Source of the DNA: CAVPWP01 sp963709395
GTDB lineage: Bacteria > Pseudomonadota > Alphaproteobacteria > Rhodobacterales > Rhodobacteraceae
Direction of reading: 5' to 3'
Assembly: GCA_963709395.1 (NCBI GenBank)
Contig: CAVPWP010000008.1
Location: forward strand, 62,001-126,000
DNA length: 64,000 nucleotides
Shown piece by piece: positions 9,046 through 17,237 of this stretch. A model generated the notes under the pieces. It did not search any database. It saw nothing but the letters and a program-made list of their open reading frames with translations, and was not told the DNA's origin. The position numbers and the translations under genes are program-made. Position 1 is the first letter of the stretch. Every line of letters begins with the position of its first letter.

Positions 9046-9100
9046 TTGAGTTATCCTGCGCGATGACGGCAGAATGTGGGAGAATTCCCTGAAATTCTGC
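9046..9100. promoter_or_regulatory. Candidate Lrp/AldR operator and promoter between ald and the regulator
   Basis: GCAGAAT (9069-9075) and ATTCTGC (9094-9100) are perfect 7-bp inverted arms; nested inside are AGAATT (9081) and AATTCT (9093). A weak promoter for the regulator, TTGAGT (9046) with CAGAAT (9070) at 18-bp spacing, has its -10 inside the left arm, which would fit autoregulation. Confidence 0.45.
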
Positions 9101-9124
9101 ATTGCAGTGAAAGAAACCGGCGAG

Positions 9125-9586
9125 ATGGATGACTTCGACACAATCGACCGGCGGATCCTGCAGATCCTGCAGAAGCGCGGGCGCATCTCGAACGCGGAAC
9201 TCTCCGAGGTCGCGAACCTGTCGCCCTCGGCCTGTCACCGGCGGGTTCAGCGGCTCGAGAAGCTGGGGGTGATCCGCGACTACGTGGCGCTTCTGGACCC
9301 GCGCAAGCTGGGACGGCCGACGACCGTCTTCGTCGAGATCACGCTGTCGGGACAGGCCGACGAGGTGCTCGACGCCTTCGAAAAGGCCGTGGCGCAGATT
9401 CCCGACGTGCTGGAATGCCACCTGATGGCGGGGGCGGCGGACTACCTGCTGAAGGTGGTCGCCGCCGATACCGAGGATTTCGCCCGCATCCACCGTCGGT
9501 TCCTGGCGCGCCTTCCGGGCGTGGCGCAGATGCATTCGAGCTTTGCGCTGCGCACCGTGCGCCAGACCACGGCCCTGCCGGTGTAA
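9125..9586 (+). CDS. Lrp/AsnC family regulator, likely AldR-type activator of ald
   Basis: 153 residues. The N-terminal winged helix-turn-helix is MDDFDTIDRRILQILQ through LSPSACHRRVQRLEKLGVI (about residues 1-50), followed by the RAM effector-binding domain (VFVEITLSGQADEVLDAFE; MAGAADYLLKVVA). The divergent position to ald suggests it responds to alanine and controls ald, as known for AldR proteins. An upstream ATG at 9074 would extend the protein through the palindrome at 9069-9100, so the start at 9125, just ahead of the conserved domain, is preferred. Confidence 0.88.
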   Translation: MDDFDTIDRRILQILQKRGRISNAELSEVANLSPSACHRRVQRLEKLGVIRDYVALLDPRKLGRPTTVFVEITLSGQADEVLDAFEKAVAQIPDVLECHLMAGAADYLLKVVAADTEDFARIHRRFLARLPGVAQMHSSFALRTVRQTTALPV

Positions 9587-9623
9587 ACGCGTAAGTGCAG
9601 CCGATGATTCGGCGCCCCTGAAA

Positions 9624-9656
9624 ACGACAAACCCCCGGGCGATGCCGGGGGTCGTC
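9624..9656. terminator. Bidirectional intrinsic terminator between the Lrp gene and rpsU
   Basis: ACCCCCGG (9631-9638) pairs with CCGGGGGT (9645-9652); the outer ACGAC (9624) and GTCGT (9651) bases extend the symmetry. The two flanking genes converge here. Confidence 0.75.
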
Positions 9657-9693
9657 TGACATGCGGGTTTCCCCGCCACAGTGCTGTCAGGCG

Positions 9694-9900
9694 TCAGAGA
9701 AGCCCTTCGCGCTGGGCCTTCTTCCGTGCGAGCTTGCGCGCGCGCCGGATCGCTTCGGCCTTTTCGCGCGCCCGCTTCTCGGACGGTTTCTCGAAATGTT
9801 GCTTGAGCTTCATTTCCCGAAACACGCCCTCGCGCTGAAGTTTCTTCTTCAACGCGCGCAGCGCCTGATCGACATTGTTGTCGCGAACACTGACCTGCAT
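9694..9900 (-). CDS. rpsU: 30S ribosomal protein S21
   Basis: 68-residue basic small-subunit protein. MQVSVRDNNVDQALRALKKK and REMKLKQHFEKPSEKR are diagnostic; the C-terminus is a highly basic helix (RRARKLARKKAQREG). S21 helps the ribosome use the Shine-Dalgarno/anti-Shine-Dalgarno interaction. The gene has a good ribosome site (AGGAAGGTGG) and a strong candidate promoter at 9953-9981 that overlaps the divergent COQ9 promoter. Confidence 0.96.
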   Translation of the reverse strand: MQVSVRDNNVDQALRALKKKLQREGVFREMKLKQHFEKPSEKRAREKAEAIRRARKLARKKAQREGLL

Positions 9901-9929
9901 CGTGGTGTCACCACCTTCCTAAGTTAGAG

Positions 9930-9981
9930 TTGCATCATCTGCAGGAGGTGGCCCTATAGCAAAGCCGCCATAGATTGTCTA
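9930..9981. promoter_or_regulatory. Divergent overlapping promoters of rpsU and COQ9 sharing one -10
   Basis: Minus strand: TAGACA (9976-9981), 17-bp spacer, TATAGG (9953-9958) for rpsU. Plus strand: TTGCAT (9930-9935), 18-bp spacer, CTATAG (9954-9959) for the COQ9 gene. CTATAG is its own reverse complement, so one element may serve both directions. Confidence 0.5.
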
Positions 9982-10034
9982 CTGGCCGGGACGCGGACCG
10001 ACCCAAAGACCCGAAACAGCATGCGGAGACCGAC

Positions 10035-10736
10035 ATGACCGACGCCTCGACCGACCTCAAGACCCGGCTGCTCGACGCCGCGCTGTCCCATGTGGCCTTC
10101 GACGGCTGGTCCGAAGCCACTTTCCGCGCTGCGATCCGCGATGCCGGCGCCGAGGTGCCGATGGCCCGTCTGGCCTGCCCGCGCGGGGCGCTTGATCTGG
10201 CCGTGGCCTTCCACCGGCGCGGCGACGCCGAGATGGTGCGCCGGCTGAAGGCCGCCGACCTCGCGCAGATGCGGTATCGCGACCGGATCGCCACCGCCAT
10301 TCGCTTTCGCCTCGAGGCTGCGGGCGACAACGAGGCCGTGCGCCGCGGGGTCACCCTGTTCGCGCTGCCGATGCACGCGGCCGAAGGCGCGCGGCTGATC
10401 TGGGGCACCGCCGATGCGATCTGGGGCGCACTCGGCGACACCTCGGAAGACATCAACTGGTACACCAAGCGGGCCACCCTCAGCGGGGTCTACAGTGCCT
10501 CGGTGCTGTTCTGGCTGGGCGACGAAAGCCCCGGCCACAAGGACACGCAGGATTTCATCGACCGCCGGATCGAGGATGTGATGCAGATCGAGAAGCTCAA
10601 GGGGCAGGCCCGCGCCAACCCGGTCCTGTCGCGTCTGATGGCCGGGCCGACCTGGGTCGCCGGCAAGGTCAGGAAGCCCACGCGGATGCCGCAGGTCGAT
10701 CTGCCCGGTCACTTCCCCGGGACGGGGCCGCGATGA
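10035..10736 (+). CDS. COQ9 family protein (ubiquinone biosynthesis)
   Basis: 233 residues. Starts MTDASTDLKTRLLDAALSHV and continues with a TetR-like N-terminal fold (FDGWSEATFRAAIRDAG), then the COQ9 core (LFALPMHAAEGARLIWGTADAIW; DTSEDINWYTKRATLSGVY; FIDRRIEDVMQIEK). COQ9 binds lipids and supports the hydroxylase Coq7 in ubiquinone synthesis in studied organisms; the bacterial role is inferred. GGAGAC lies before the ATG. Its stop overlaps the ATG of the next gene (ATGA), so the two are translationally coupled. Confidence 0.88.
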   Translation: MTDASTDLKTRLLDAALSHVAFDGWSEATFRAAIRDAGAEVPMARLACPRGALDLAVAFHRRGDAEMVRRLKAADLAQMRYRDRIATAIRFRLEAAGDNEAVRRGVTLFALPMHAAEGARLIWGTADAIWGALGDTSEDINWYTKRATLSGVYSASVLFWLGDESPGHKDTQDFIDRRIEDVMQIEKLKGQARANPVLSRLMAGPTWVAGKVRKPTRMPQVDLPGHFPGTGPR

Positions 10737-11730
10737 CGGCGCCCCTGCCGGCAACGATGACCGCCGTCGAGATCGCCGAACCCGGTGGTCCCGATGTGCT
10801 TCGCACCTGCACGCGGCCGCTGCCCGAACCGGGCCACGGGCAGGTCCTGATCCGCGTGGCCTTCGCCGGGGTGAACCGGCCCGACGCGCTTCAGCGCGCC
10901 GGCTCCTACGCTCCGCCGCCCGGGGCATCCGACCTGCCGGGCCTTGAGGTCGCGGGGCATGTCGCGGCCCTTGGGCCCGGTGTCACGGGCTGGGCCGTCG
11001 GGCGATGCGGTCTGTGCCCTGACACCCGGGGGCGGCTATGCCGAATATGTCGCGACCCCCGCCGCCCATTGCCTGCCGGTGCCCGAGGGGATGGGCCTGA
11101 AAGAGGCCGCCTGCCTGCCCGAGACCTTCTTTACCGTCTGGTCCAACGTCTTCATGCGCGGCGGCCTTTCGGCGGGCGAGACGCTTCCTTGTCCACGGCG
11201 GATCGTCCGGCATCGGCACGACGGCGATCCAGCTGGCCCATCACTTCGGCGCGCGGGTTTTCGCCACCGCGGGGTCTGACGAGAAATGCGCCGCTTGCAC
11301 GGCACTGGGGGCCGACCGCGCGATCAACTACCGCGACGAGGATTTCGTCGAGGTGCTACGGGCGGACGGCGGGGCCGACCTGATCCTCGACATGGTCGGC
11401 GGCGACTATCTGCCGCGCAACGTCCGCGCACTGAAGGACGACGGGCGGCTTGTCCAGATCGCCTTTCTGCGCGGGCCGAAGGTCGAATTGAACTTCGCGC
11501 AGGTGATGATGCGGCGGCTGACGATCACCGGCTCGACCCTGCGCCCGCAATCCGACCTGGCCAAGGCGCGCATCGCCGAGGCTCTGCGAGACACCGTCTG
11601 GCCGGTTCTCGGAACCGGCCGCATCGCGCCTGTGATGGACAGCACCTTCCCGATGGAAGACGCCGCCGCAGCCCATGCCCGCATGGAAAGCTCGGCCCAT
11701 ATCGGCAAGATCGTCCTCGAGGTGGCGTAG
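10733..11730 (+). CDS. NAD(P)H quinone oxidoreductase (zeta-crystallin/PIG3 type), two +1 frameshifts
   Basis: Medium-chain dehydrogenase without catalytic zinc ligands. The N-terminal GroES-like domain reads MTAVEIAEPGGPDVL, GVNRPDALQRAGSYAPPPGAS; the Rossmann loop HGGSSGIGTTAIQLA follows near residue 145. The frame shifts at about 11001 (extra G, before DAVCALTPGG) and 11187 (extra C, before LVHGGSSG); removing both gives 331 residues with a continuous domain order. PIG3-type enzymes reduce quinones with NADPH. ATGA overlap with COQ9 suggests an operon with a quinone-related theme. Confidence 0.88.
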
Positions 11731-11850
11731 ACGTTGTGGAAACAGACTATCTGTTAACGCGCGATTAACGGCACGGCGCGCTTCTGGTATTCACGATCAA
11801 CGCCGGTGGTAGAAGTCCGGTCCTGTGTTGTTAGCGATTGCGAGGTTTCC

Positions 11851-12583
11851 ATGCGTCTGTTGCGTTCTGCCGCCGTTCTGGCCCTGATGACCGGGCTTGC
11901 CCTTCCTGCTTCTGCCGGAACAGTTCTCTACAAGGCCGACAAGTTCGATGGCGACGCCGACACGTCCGACATCTTCAACGGCAACGGAAACACCATCGTC
12001 ACCCTGAAGGGTGGCCCCAGGATTGTAACGGCACACGCGGGCGGCTTCGCCCTGACCGACAAGATCACCGACTTCGTGGCCTGGTGCCTCGACATCGGCA
12101 ATACGCTGAGCATTCCGGGTAGCGGCACGCCTTATCATGAGACCAGCGATCCGTTCACCCAGACCACCGGTGCGATCGACGGTGACAGGCTGGGCCGGAT
12201 CGAGAACCTCTTCGAAACCAGCTACGCGGGTCTCGACCTGACGAACGACGCCCAGTCCGCTGGTTTCCAGCTGGCCCTCTGGGAGTTGCTCTACGAGACC
12301 GCTGACACGTCTCGATCTGACCGACGGGCACTTCTACCAGAACTACGGCTCGAGCGCGGCGAATGATGCGAACTCGGCGGCCAACGGATTTCTTGCTGCC
12401 CTTGGTGGTGCGATCACGCAGGACTACCGCCTGACCTTCTTCGAATCGGGCAAGGACGCGCACGGGAACCAGATCAGCCAGAACCTTGTCACCGTCTCGG
12501 CGGTTCCGCTGCCGGCTGCCGCGGGCTTCCTGCTTGCCGGGCTGGGCGCGCTTGGAGCCCTGCGCCGGCGCCAGAAGGGCTGA
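11851..12583 (+). CDS. VPLPA-CTERM secreted protein, one +1 frameshift
   Basis: 243 residues after repair. A signal peptide (MRLLRSAAVLALMTGLALPASA) precedes a small extracellular domain containing FVAWCLDIGNTLSIP and AGFQLALWELLYETAD. An extra T at about 12310 shifts the frame between ADT and LDLTDGHFYQN. The C-terminus has VSAVPLPAAAGFLLAG, a glycine-rich membrane segment and RRRQKG: the VPLPA-CTERM sorting signal, a PEP-CTERM relative processed by an exosortase in other bacteria. No exosortase gene lies in this window. The protein is probably surface- or matrix-associated; its specific function is unknown. Confidence 0.85.
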
Positions 12584-12612
12584 GTCGCCCCCACGCCTGA
12601 CCTTGTTTCAAT

Positions 12613-12638
12613 GCGGCCCCCGGCATCCCGGGGGCCGC
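12613..12638. terminator. Bidirectional terminator between the VPLPA-CTERM gene and the RNase T2 gene
   Basis: Perfect 11-bp stem, GCGGCCCCCGG (12613-12623) with CCGGGGGCCGC (12628-12638), loop CATC. The flanking genes converge. Confidence 0.85.
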
Positions 12639-12653
12639 AATCGCTTTGGCGGG

Positions 12654-13295
12654 TCAGCGCGGCGGGTCCATCACGGCCCGGCCGGCGGTGCAGTCGCGCC
12701 GCACATCCCGGCCGCACCGGCGCGGTTCGAGATCGCGGGTCAGGCAAAGCCGCAACTCGGCGATCATGTCGCCCGTGCAGGTGACCGTCATCATGTCGTC
12801 CGTCAGGCCCGGATTGCCGGCCATGAACGCGTCCTCGACCACCTGCGCGGGAAGGCGGATGGTCTCGTCCAGACGGTCGAAGGCAGGGGGGCGGGCGATG
12901 CGCCCGTAAGCCTCGCGCGAGAGAGCGAAATACTGCGCCGCCGACAACCCGGTGCAGCGCCCGTGCTTCTTCCACTGGTGCCACGCCAGGCCCGATGTGC
13001 CCATGATGTCGGCCATCGCCGCGGTGTCGCGCCGCGACGGGTCGCGTTCGCCCGTCCGGCAATAGCTGGGCCATCCCGCCTCGTATTGCGGCCAGAGGCC
13101 ATGCAGGATCCAGCCGAGGCCCCGGCCCGGATCGCACTGGTCGGACCCCTGGGCATCGCCTTCGCGGGCGCACCAGTTTGGGGACCAGGACAGCGCCATA
13201 ACGTAATAATCAAACTCGCCGGCCTCTTCGCCCTCGGCGCGCGCGGGACCGGGGACAAGCGTTGCGGCAAGCAGCAGAAGCGCGGTCCAGCGCAT
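12654..13295 (-). CDS. Secreted ribonuclease T2 family protein
   Basis: 213 residues. The start MRWTALLLLAATLVPGPARA is a signal peptide with an ARA cleavage site, so the enzyme is periplasmic or secreted. Both catalytic blocks are present: LSWSPNWC near residue 40, HGLWPQY (CAS1, with the catalytic histidine) and WHQWKKHGRC (CAS2, histidine, lysine and histidine). Several cysteines are available for disulfides. RNase T2 enzymes cleave RNA through 2',3'-cyclic phosphates. It is transcribed divergently from trcR, and the intergenic region has an AT-rich TATATA that may serve both directions. Confidence 0.9.
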   Translation of the reverse strand: MRWTALLLLAATLVPGPARAEGEEAGEFDYYVMALSWSPNWCAREGDAQGSDQCDPGRGLGWILHGLWPQYEAGWPSYCRTGERDPSRRDTAAMADIMGTSGLAWHQWKKHGRCTGLSAAQYFALSREAYGRIARPPAFDRLDETIRLPAQVVEDAFMAGNPGLTDDMMTVTCTGDMIAELRLCLTRDLEPRRCGRDVRRDCTAGRAVMDPPR

Positions 13296-13301
13296 TTTCT
13301 C

Positions 13302-13330
13302 TTTTCTCCGTCCGGCGCGGCGACTATATA
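13302..13330 (+). promoter_or_regulatory. Candidate promoter of trcR
   Basis: TTTTCT (13302-13307), 17-bp spacer, TATATA (13325-13330), 87 bp before the start codon. On the opposite strand the same AT-rich core has a possible -35 at proper distance for the RNase T2 gene. Confidence 0.4.
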
Positions 13331-13417
13331 CCCAACCAACTTCCCCGAAATCGAGGATGTGGTCCACCCGGACCGGCCGATTTCCCGGCGCGGGAAAGAC
13401 TTGTCAGGAGACACCCG

Positions 13418-14170
13418 ATGAACAAACCGATCATGGCAAAGGCGACCGCCGTCTGGCTGGTCGACAACACCACGCTCAGCTTCACCCAGATCGCCGAATT
13501 CTGCGGCCTGCACGAGCTTGAGGTTCAGGGCATCGCCGACGGCGACGTGGCCGCGGGCGTGCGTGGCTTCGACCCGATCGCGAACAACCAGCTCGAGCAG
13601 TCCGAGATCGACAAGGCCGAGAAGGACCCGGCCTATCGGCTCAAGCTCAAGTTCTACGCCGCCGCCGAGGGCGAGGAAAAGCGCCGTGGGCCGCGCTATA
13701 CGCCGCTGTCCAAGCGTCAGGACCGCCCCGCCGCGATCCTCTGGCTGGTGAAGTTCCACCCCGAACTGACCGACGGCCAGATCGGCAAGCTGGTCGGCAC
13801 CACCAAGCCCACGATCCAGTCGATCCGCGACCGGTCGCATTGGAACATCTCGAACATCCAGCCGATCGACCCGGTGGCCCTTGGTCTTTGCAAGCAGTCC
13901 GAACTCGACGCCGTGGTCCAGAAGGCCGCCCGCAAGAAGGCGGCCGAAGGCGGCCTGATGAGCGATGACGAACGCCGCAAGCTGGTGTCGACCGAGCAGA
14001 GCCTTGGCATGGAGGCCGAGCCCAAGATGCCGTCGGCCATTGCCGGTCTCGAAACCTTCTCGCTGTCCGGGAAGACCGATGAGGATGAGGACAATCGCGC
14101 AGTGCCGGACGCCGAGACCTTCTTCAACCTGCCCAACGACGACGATGACGAGGATGACGACGACCGCTGA
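13418..14170 (+). CDS. trcR: Cell cycle transcriptional regulator TrcR (DUF1013)
   Basis: 250 residues. MNKPIMAKATAVWLVDNTTLSFTQIAEFCG opens the DUF1013 domain, followed by HELEVQGIADGDVAAGVRG and a second helix-turn-helix-like region (LTDGQIGKLVGTTKPTIQSIRDRSHWN). This family is named TrcR after work in Caulobacter and is conserved across alphaproteobacteria. The last 30 residues are strongly acidic (NDDDDEDDDDR), unlike a DNA-binding surface and perhaps an RNA polymerase contact; that is inference. AGGAG precedes the ATG. An intrinsic terminator follows the stop. Confidence 0.9.
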   Translation: MNKPIMAKATAVWLVDNTTLSFTQIAEFCGLHELEVQGIADGDVAAGVRGFDPIANNQLEQSEIDKAEKDPAYRLKLKFYAAAEGEEKRRGPRYTPLSKRQDRPAAILWLVKFHPELTDGQIGKLVGTTKPTIQSIRDRSHWNISNIQPIDPVALGLCKQSELDAVVQKAARKKAAEGGLMSDDERRKLVSTEQSLGMEAEPKMPSAIAGLETFSLSGKTDEDEDNRAVPDAETFFNLPNDDDDEDDDDR

Positions 14171-14197
14171 TCGTCGCACCGTTCGTGAAAATTCAGG

Positions 14198-14226
14198 CCC
14201 CCGGACCGCAATGTCCGGGGGTTTTC
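14198..14226. terminator. Terminator after trcR, convergent with recR
   Basis: CCCCCGGAC (14198-14206) pairs with GTCCGGGGG (14213-14221), followed by a T-rich tail (TTTTCGTTTTC). Confidence 0.9.
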
Positions 14227-14300
14227 GTTTTCGGGGGTGCGATGCGACCTGAAAGCGCCGGCGCCTATGAAGTCTGGCGAAAGACCATGGCCAGCGGCGT

Positions 14301-14897
14301 TCAGAACGCCTTGCGCGCCTTCATCGCCGCGCTGATCGTCCCGTCGTCGAGATAGTCGAGTTCACCCCCGATCGGGACCCCCTGCGCCAGCGAGGTGGCG
14401 GAAACCGCGTCGCCCAACTGGTCGGCGATGTAATGCGCCGTGGTCTGGCCGTCGATCGTCGCGTTCAGGGCCAGGATCACCTCCTCGATGCCCTCGGATC
14501 GCACGCGGTCGAGCAAGCGTGGAATGCGCAGGTCCTCGGGACCCACACCATCCAGCGCCGACAGCGTCCCGCCAAGGACGTGATACCGCCCCTTGAAGAC
14601 GCCCGACCGTTCCATCGCCCAAAGATCGGCCACGTCCTCGACCACGCAGATCTGGCCGGTCGCGCGCTTCTCGTCACGGCAGATGTCGCAGGTGTCGGCG
14701 GTGCCGATGTTGCCGCAACTCACGCATTCGCGCGCGGTCGCGGCCACAAGGTGCATCGTGTCCGCCAGCGGCGTCATCACCAGCGCGCGTTTCTTGATCA
14801 GGTGCAGCACCGCACGCCGGGCCGAGCGCGGCCCAAGCCCCGGCAGCTTGGCCATGAGCTCGATCAGGGTCTCGATGTCGCGGGTGGCGTCGGACAC
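14301..14897 (-). CDS. recR: Recombination protein RecR
   Basis: 198 residues. Order: helix-hairpin-helix (IELMAKLPGLGPRSARRAVLHL), zinc finger CVSCGNIGTADTCDIC, Toprim domain (ICVVEDVADLWAMERSG; HVLGGTLSALDGVGPEDLRI) and C-terminal ALNATIDGQTTAHYIAD. RecR acts with RecF/RecO to load RecA on gapped DNA. It is the last gene of dnaX-ybaB-recR, starting 8 bp after the ybaB stop. Confidence 0.96.
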   Translation of the reverse strand: MSDATRDIETLIELMAKLPGLGPRSARRAVLHLIKKRALVMTPLADTMHLVAATARECVSCGNIGTADTCDICRDEKRATGQICVVEDVADLWAMERSGVFKGRYHVLGGTLSALDGVGPEDLRIPRLLDRVRSEGIEEVILALNATIDGQTTAHYIADQLGDAVSATSLAQGVPIGGELDYLDDGTISAAMKARKAF

Positions 14898-14905
14898 CGC
14901 CAGGC

Positions 14906-15250
14906 TCAGAACGGCAGCTTCATGTCCGCAGGCAGGCCCAGGTCCGCGGTCAGCTTCTGCATCTCGTCCTGACTGCGGTCAGAGGCCTTCATCTGCGCGT
15001 CCTTGATCGCGGCCAGGATCAGATCCTCGACCACTTCCTTGTCGTCGGCATTGAAGATGGACGGGTCGATGTCGAGGCCGATCAGTTCGCCCTTCGCGGT
15101 CGAGGTCGCCTTGACAAGGCCCGCGCCGCTTTCGCCGATGACGGTGATCGTGTGCAGCTGGTCCTGCAGCTCCGCCATGCGGGTCTGCATTTCCTGTGCC
15201 TTCTTCATCATCCCGGCCATGTCGCCGAGGTTGCCCAGTCCTTTGAACAT
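14906..15250 (-). CDS. ybaB: YbaB/EbfC family nucleoid-associated protein
   Basis: 114 residues, MFKGLGNLGDMAGMMKKAQEM at the start, then the typical long helix (MQTRMAELQDQLHTITVIGESGAGLVKA, read in two pieces) and VVEDLILAAIKDAQMKASD. Dimeric DNA-binding protein of the nucleoid; in most bacteria it lies between dnaX and recR, as here. The start at 15250 is chosen because homology begins at MFKGLGN; longer readings add low-complexity residues from the dnaX-ybaB gap. Confidence 0.93.
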   Translation of the reverse strand: MFKGLGNLGDMAGMMKKAQEMQTRMAELQDQLHTITVIGESGAGLVKATSTAKGELIGLDIDPSIFNADDKEVVEDLILAAIKDAQMKASDRSQDEMQKLTADLGLPADMKLPF

Positions 15251-15360
15251 TGCCGTCTCCGTCGGTTGCGCCCTGCCTTCGAGATACGCGCGCCCGTCCC
15301 CCGGTGCAAGGCGGGCGGGGAAAGTCTGGCGGGGAAAGCCGGCGGGGAAAGCCGGGCGCG

Positions 15361-17142
15361 TCAGCTTTCCTCGAACGGGTCCCATTCCTCGTCGACCTCG
15401 GGCAGCGCGGCCTGCGCCGCTTCGGCCGCCGCGGCTTCGGCGGTGCGGATCGACGTGATCTTCGCCTCGGGGAAGGCCGCAAGCACCGCCTGCGTCAGGG
15501 GATGCTGCATCGCCTCGGCCTTCAGGGCCTCGGACTCGGCCTCACGCGTCTCGGCGATGGTGGCCCCGCCGCCGTCACTGACCACCGACACGCCCCAGCG
15601 GGTGCCTGTCCACATCTGAAGCCGGCTTCCCAGCCGCTGGGCAAGGTCCGGGGCCGCCCGGTCCGAGGGCTGGAACTCGATCCGGCCGGGGGCGTAACTC
15701 ACAAGGCGCACGCCCTGCTCGACCTCGACCAGCAGCTTCACGTCGCGGTTCGCGCGGATCAGATCGAGCACGCTGTCGAACCGGGGATAGCGGGCCAGCG
15801 CGATGTCCGGTGCGCGGGCCGGTGCGGTCGCGGCCCCCGAGGACATGACGGGTCCTGTCGGCGCAGGCCCAGGCTCCATGCGCGCGTGATCCGCATGGGC
15901 CTGCGCGGCAGGCCCCGCCGATTCCCGCCGCGCGGTGGGGCCGTTCCCGCCACCGGGCGGCGGTGCCGATGGCGGCGGGGCATCGCGCAGCTTGCGCACA
16001 AGGTCCTCGGGCGTCGGCAGGTCGGCCACATGGGTCAGCCGGATGATCGCCATTTCCGCCGCCATCATCGTGTTCGGTGCAGACGAGAGTTCCTCCAGCG
16101 CCTTGAGCAGCATCTGCCACATCCGCGTCAGGACACGCATCTGGAGGGCCTCGGCCAGCGCGGCCCCACGCATCCGCTCGTCGGGCGACGCGGTCGGGTC
16201 CTCGACCGCTTCGGGCGTGATCTTGATGATGCTGACCCAATGGGTGACCTCGGCCAGATCGCGCAGGATCGCCAGCGGATCGCCGCCCGCCGCATATTGC
16301 GACGACAGCTCCGACAGCGCGCCCGACGCATCGCCTTTCAGGACCATCTCGAAGAGGTCGAACACCCGGCCCCGGTCGGCCAGACCCAGCATCGCGCGCA
16401 CCTGCTCGGCGCCCGTCTCACCCGCACCATGCGAGATCGCCTGGTCGAGCAGGCTGACGGCATCGCGCACCGATCCTTCGGCGGCGCGGGTGATCAGCGC
16501 CAATGCCTCGTCCTCGATCGCGGCGCCTTCCTTTTCGGCGATGCCGCGCAGGTGGGCGATCATCACCTCGGGCTCGATCCGGCGCAGATCGAACCGCTGG
16601 CAGCGCGACAGGACCGTGACGGGAACCTTGCGGATCTCGGTGGTGGCAAAGATGAACTTCACATGGGCGGGCGGTTCCTCGAGCGTCTTCAGAAGCGCGT
16701 TGAACGCGTTCCGCGACAGCATGTGAACCTCGTCGATGATGTAGATCTTGTAGCGGGCCGAGGCCGCGCGATAGGCCACGCTGTCGATGATCTCGCGGAT
16801 GTCGTCGATGCCGGTGCGGCTGGCCGCGTCCATCTCGAGCACGTCGAGATGCCGACCCTCGGCGATGGCCACGCAATGCTCGCAGACGCCGCAGGGTTCG
16901 GTCGTGGGCCCGCCCGTGCCGTCGGCCCCGATGCAGTTGATCCCCTTGGCGATGATCCGCGCGGTCGAGGTCTTTCCCGTGCCCCGGATCCCCGTCATGA
17001 TGAAGGCCTGCGCGATGCGGTCCGCGGCGAAGGCGTTCCTGAGCGTCCGCACCACCGCGTCCTGGCCGATCAGGTCGGTGAAGGTCGCGGGGCGGTACTT
17101 GCGGGCAAGGACCTGGTAGGCGGTGTCGGGTGCGTCGGCCAT
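15361..17142 (-). CDS. dnaX: DNA polymerase III subunits gamma/tau
   Basis: 593 residues. The AAA+ clamp-loader module occupies the first ~370 residues: VLARKYRPATFTDLIGQD, Walker A GIRGTGKTSTARI, zinc-binding CGVCEHC, Walker B IYIIDEVHMLSRNAFNALLK, sensor 1 FATTEIRKVP and the SRC motif LSRCQRFDLRR. A proline/alanine-rich linker (PPPSAPPPGGGNGPT) then leads to the tau-specific C-terminal region that contacts the polymerase (PRFDSVLDLIRANRDVKL; ending VDEEWDPFEES). Length supports tau; no clear programmed frameshift slip site was identified. First gene of dnaX-ybaB-recR. Confidence 0.96.
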   Translation of the reverse strand: MADAPDTAYQVLARKYRPATFTDLIGQDAVVRTLRNAFAADRIAQAFIMTGIRGTGKTSTARIIAKGINCIGADGTGGPTTEPCGVCEHCVAIAEGRHLDVLEMDAASRTGIDDIREIIDSVAYRAASARYKIYIIDEVHMLSRNAFNALLKTLEEPPAHVKFIFATTEIRKVPVTVLSRCQRFDLRRIEPEVMIAHLRGIAEKEGAAIEDEALALITRAAEGSVRDAVSLLDQAISHGAGETGAEQVRAMLGLADRGRVFDLFEMVLKGDASGALSELSSQYAAGGDPLAILRDLAEVTHWVSIIKITPEAVEDPTASPDERMRGAALAEALQMRVLTRMWQMLLKALEELSSAPNTMMAAEMAIIRLTHVADLPTPEDLVRKLRDAPPPSAPPPGGGNGPTARRESAGPAAQAHADHARMEPGPAPTGPVMSSGAATAPARAPDIALARYPRFDSVLDLIRANRDVKLLVEVEQGVRLVSYAPGRIEFQPSDRAAPDLAQRLGSRLQMWTGTRWGVSVVSDGGGATIAETREAESEALKAEAMQHPLTQAVLAAFPEAKITSIRTAEAAAAEAAQAALPEVDEEWDPFEES

Positions 17143-17237
17143 GTCTCTCCGGGGGAGTCGCTGCCCGCAGACGTTAGGACGCACGCCGCGCCGCGACAAC
17201 CCGAAGGCTGCGGGGCGACGGATCGGAAAGGGGCCGG

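Noticed and set aside
9074..9124. Upstream start for the Lrp regulator
   Set aside because: Would translate through the inverted repeat and adds non-conserved residues ahead of the helix-turn-helix.
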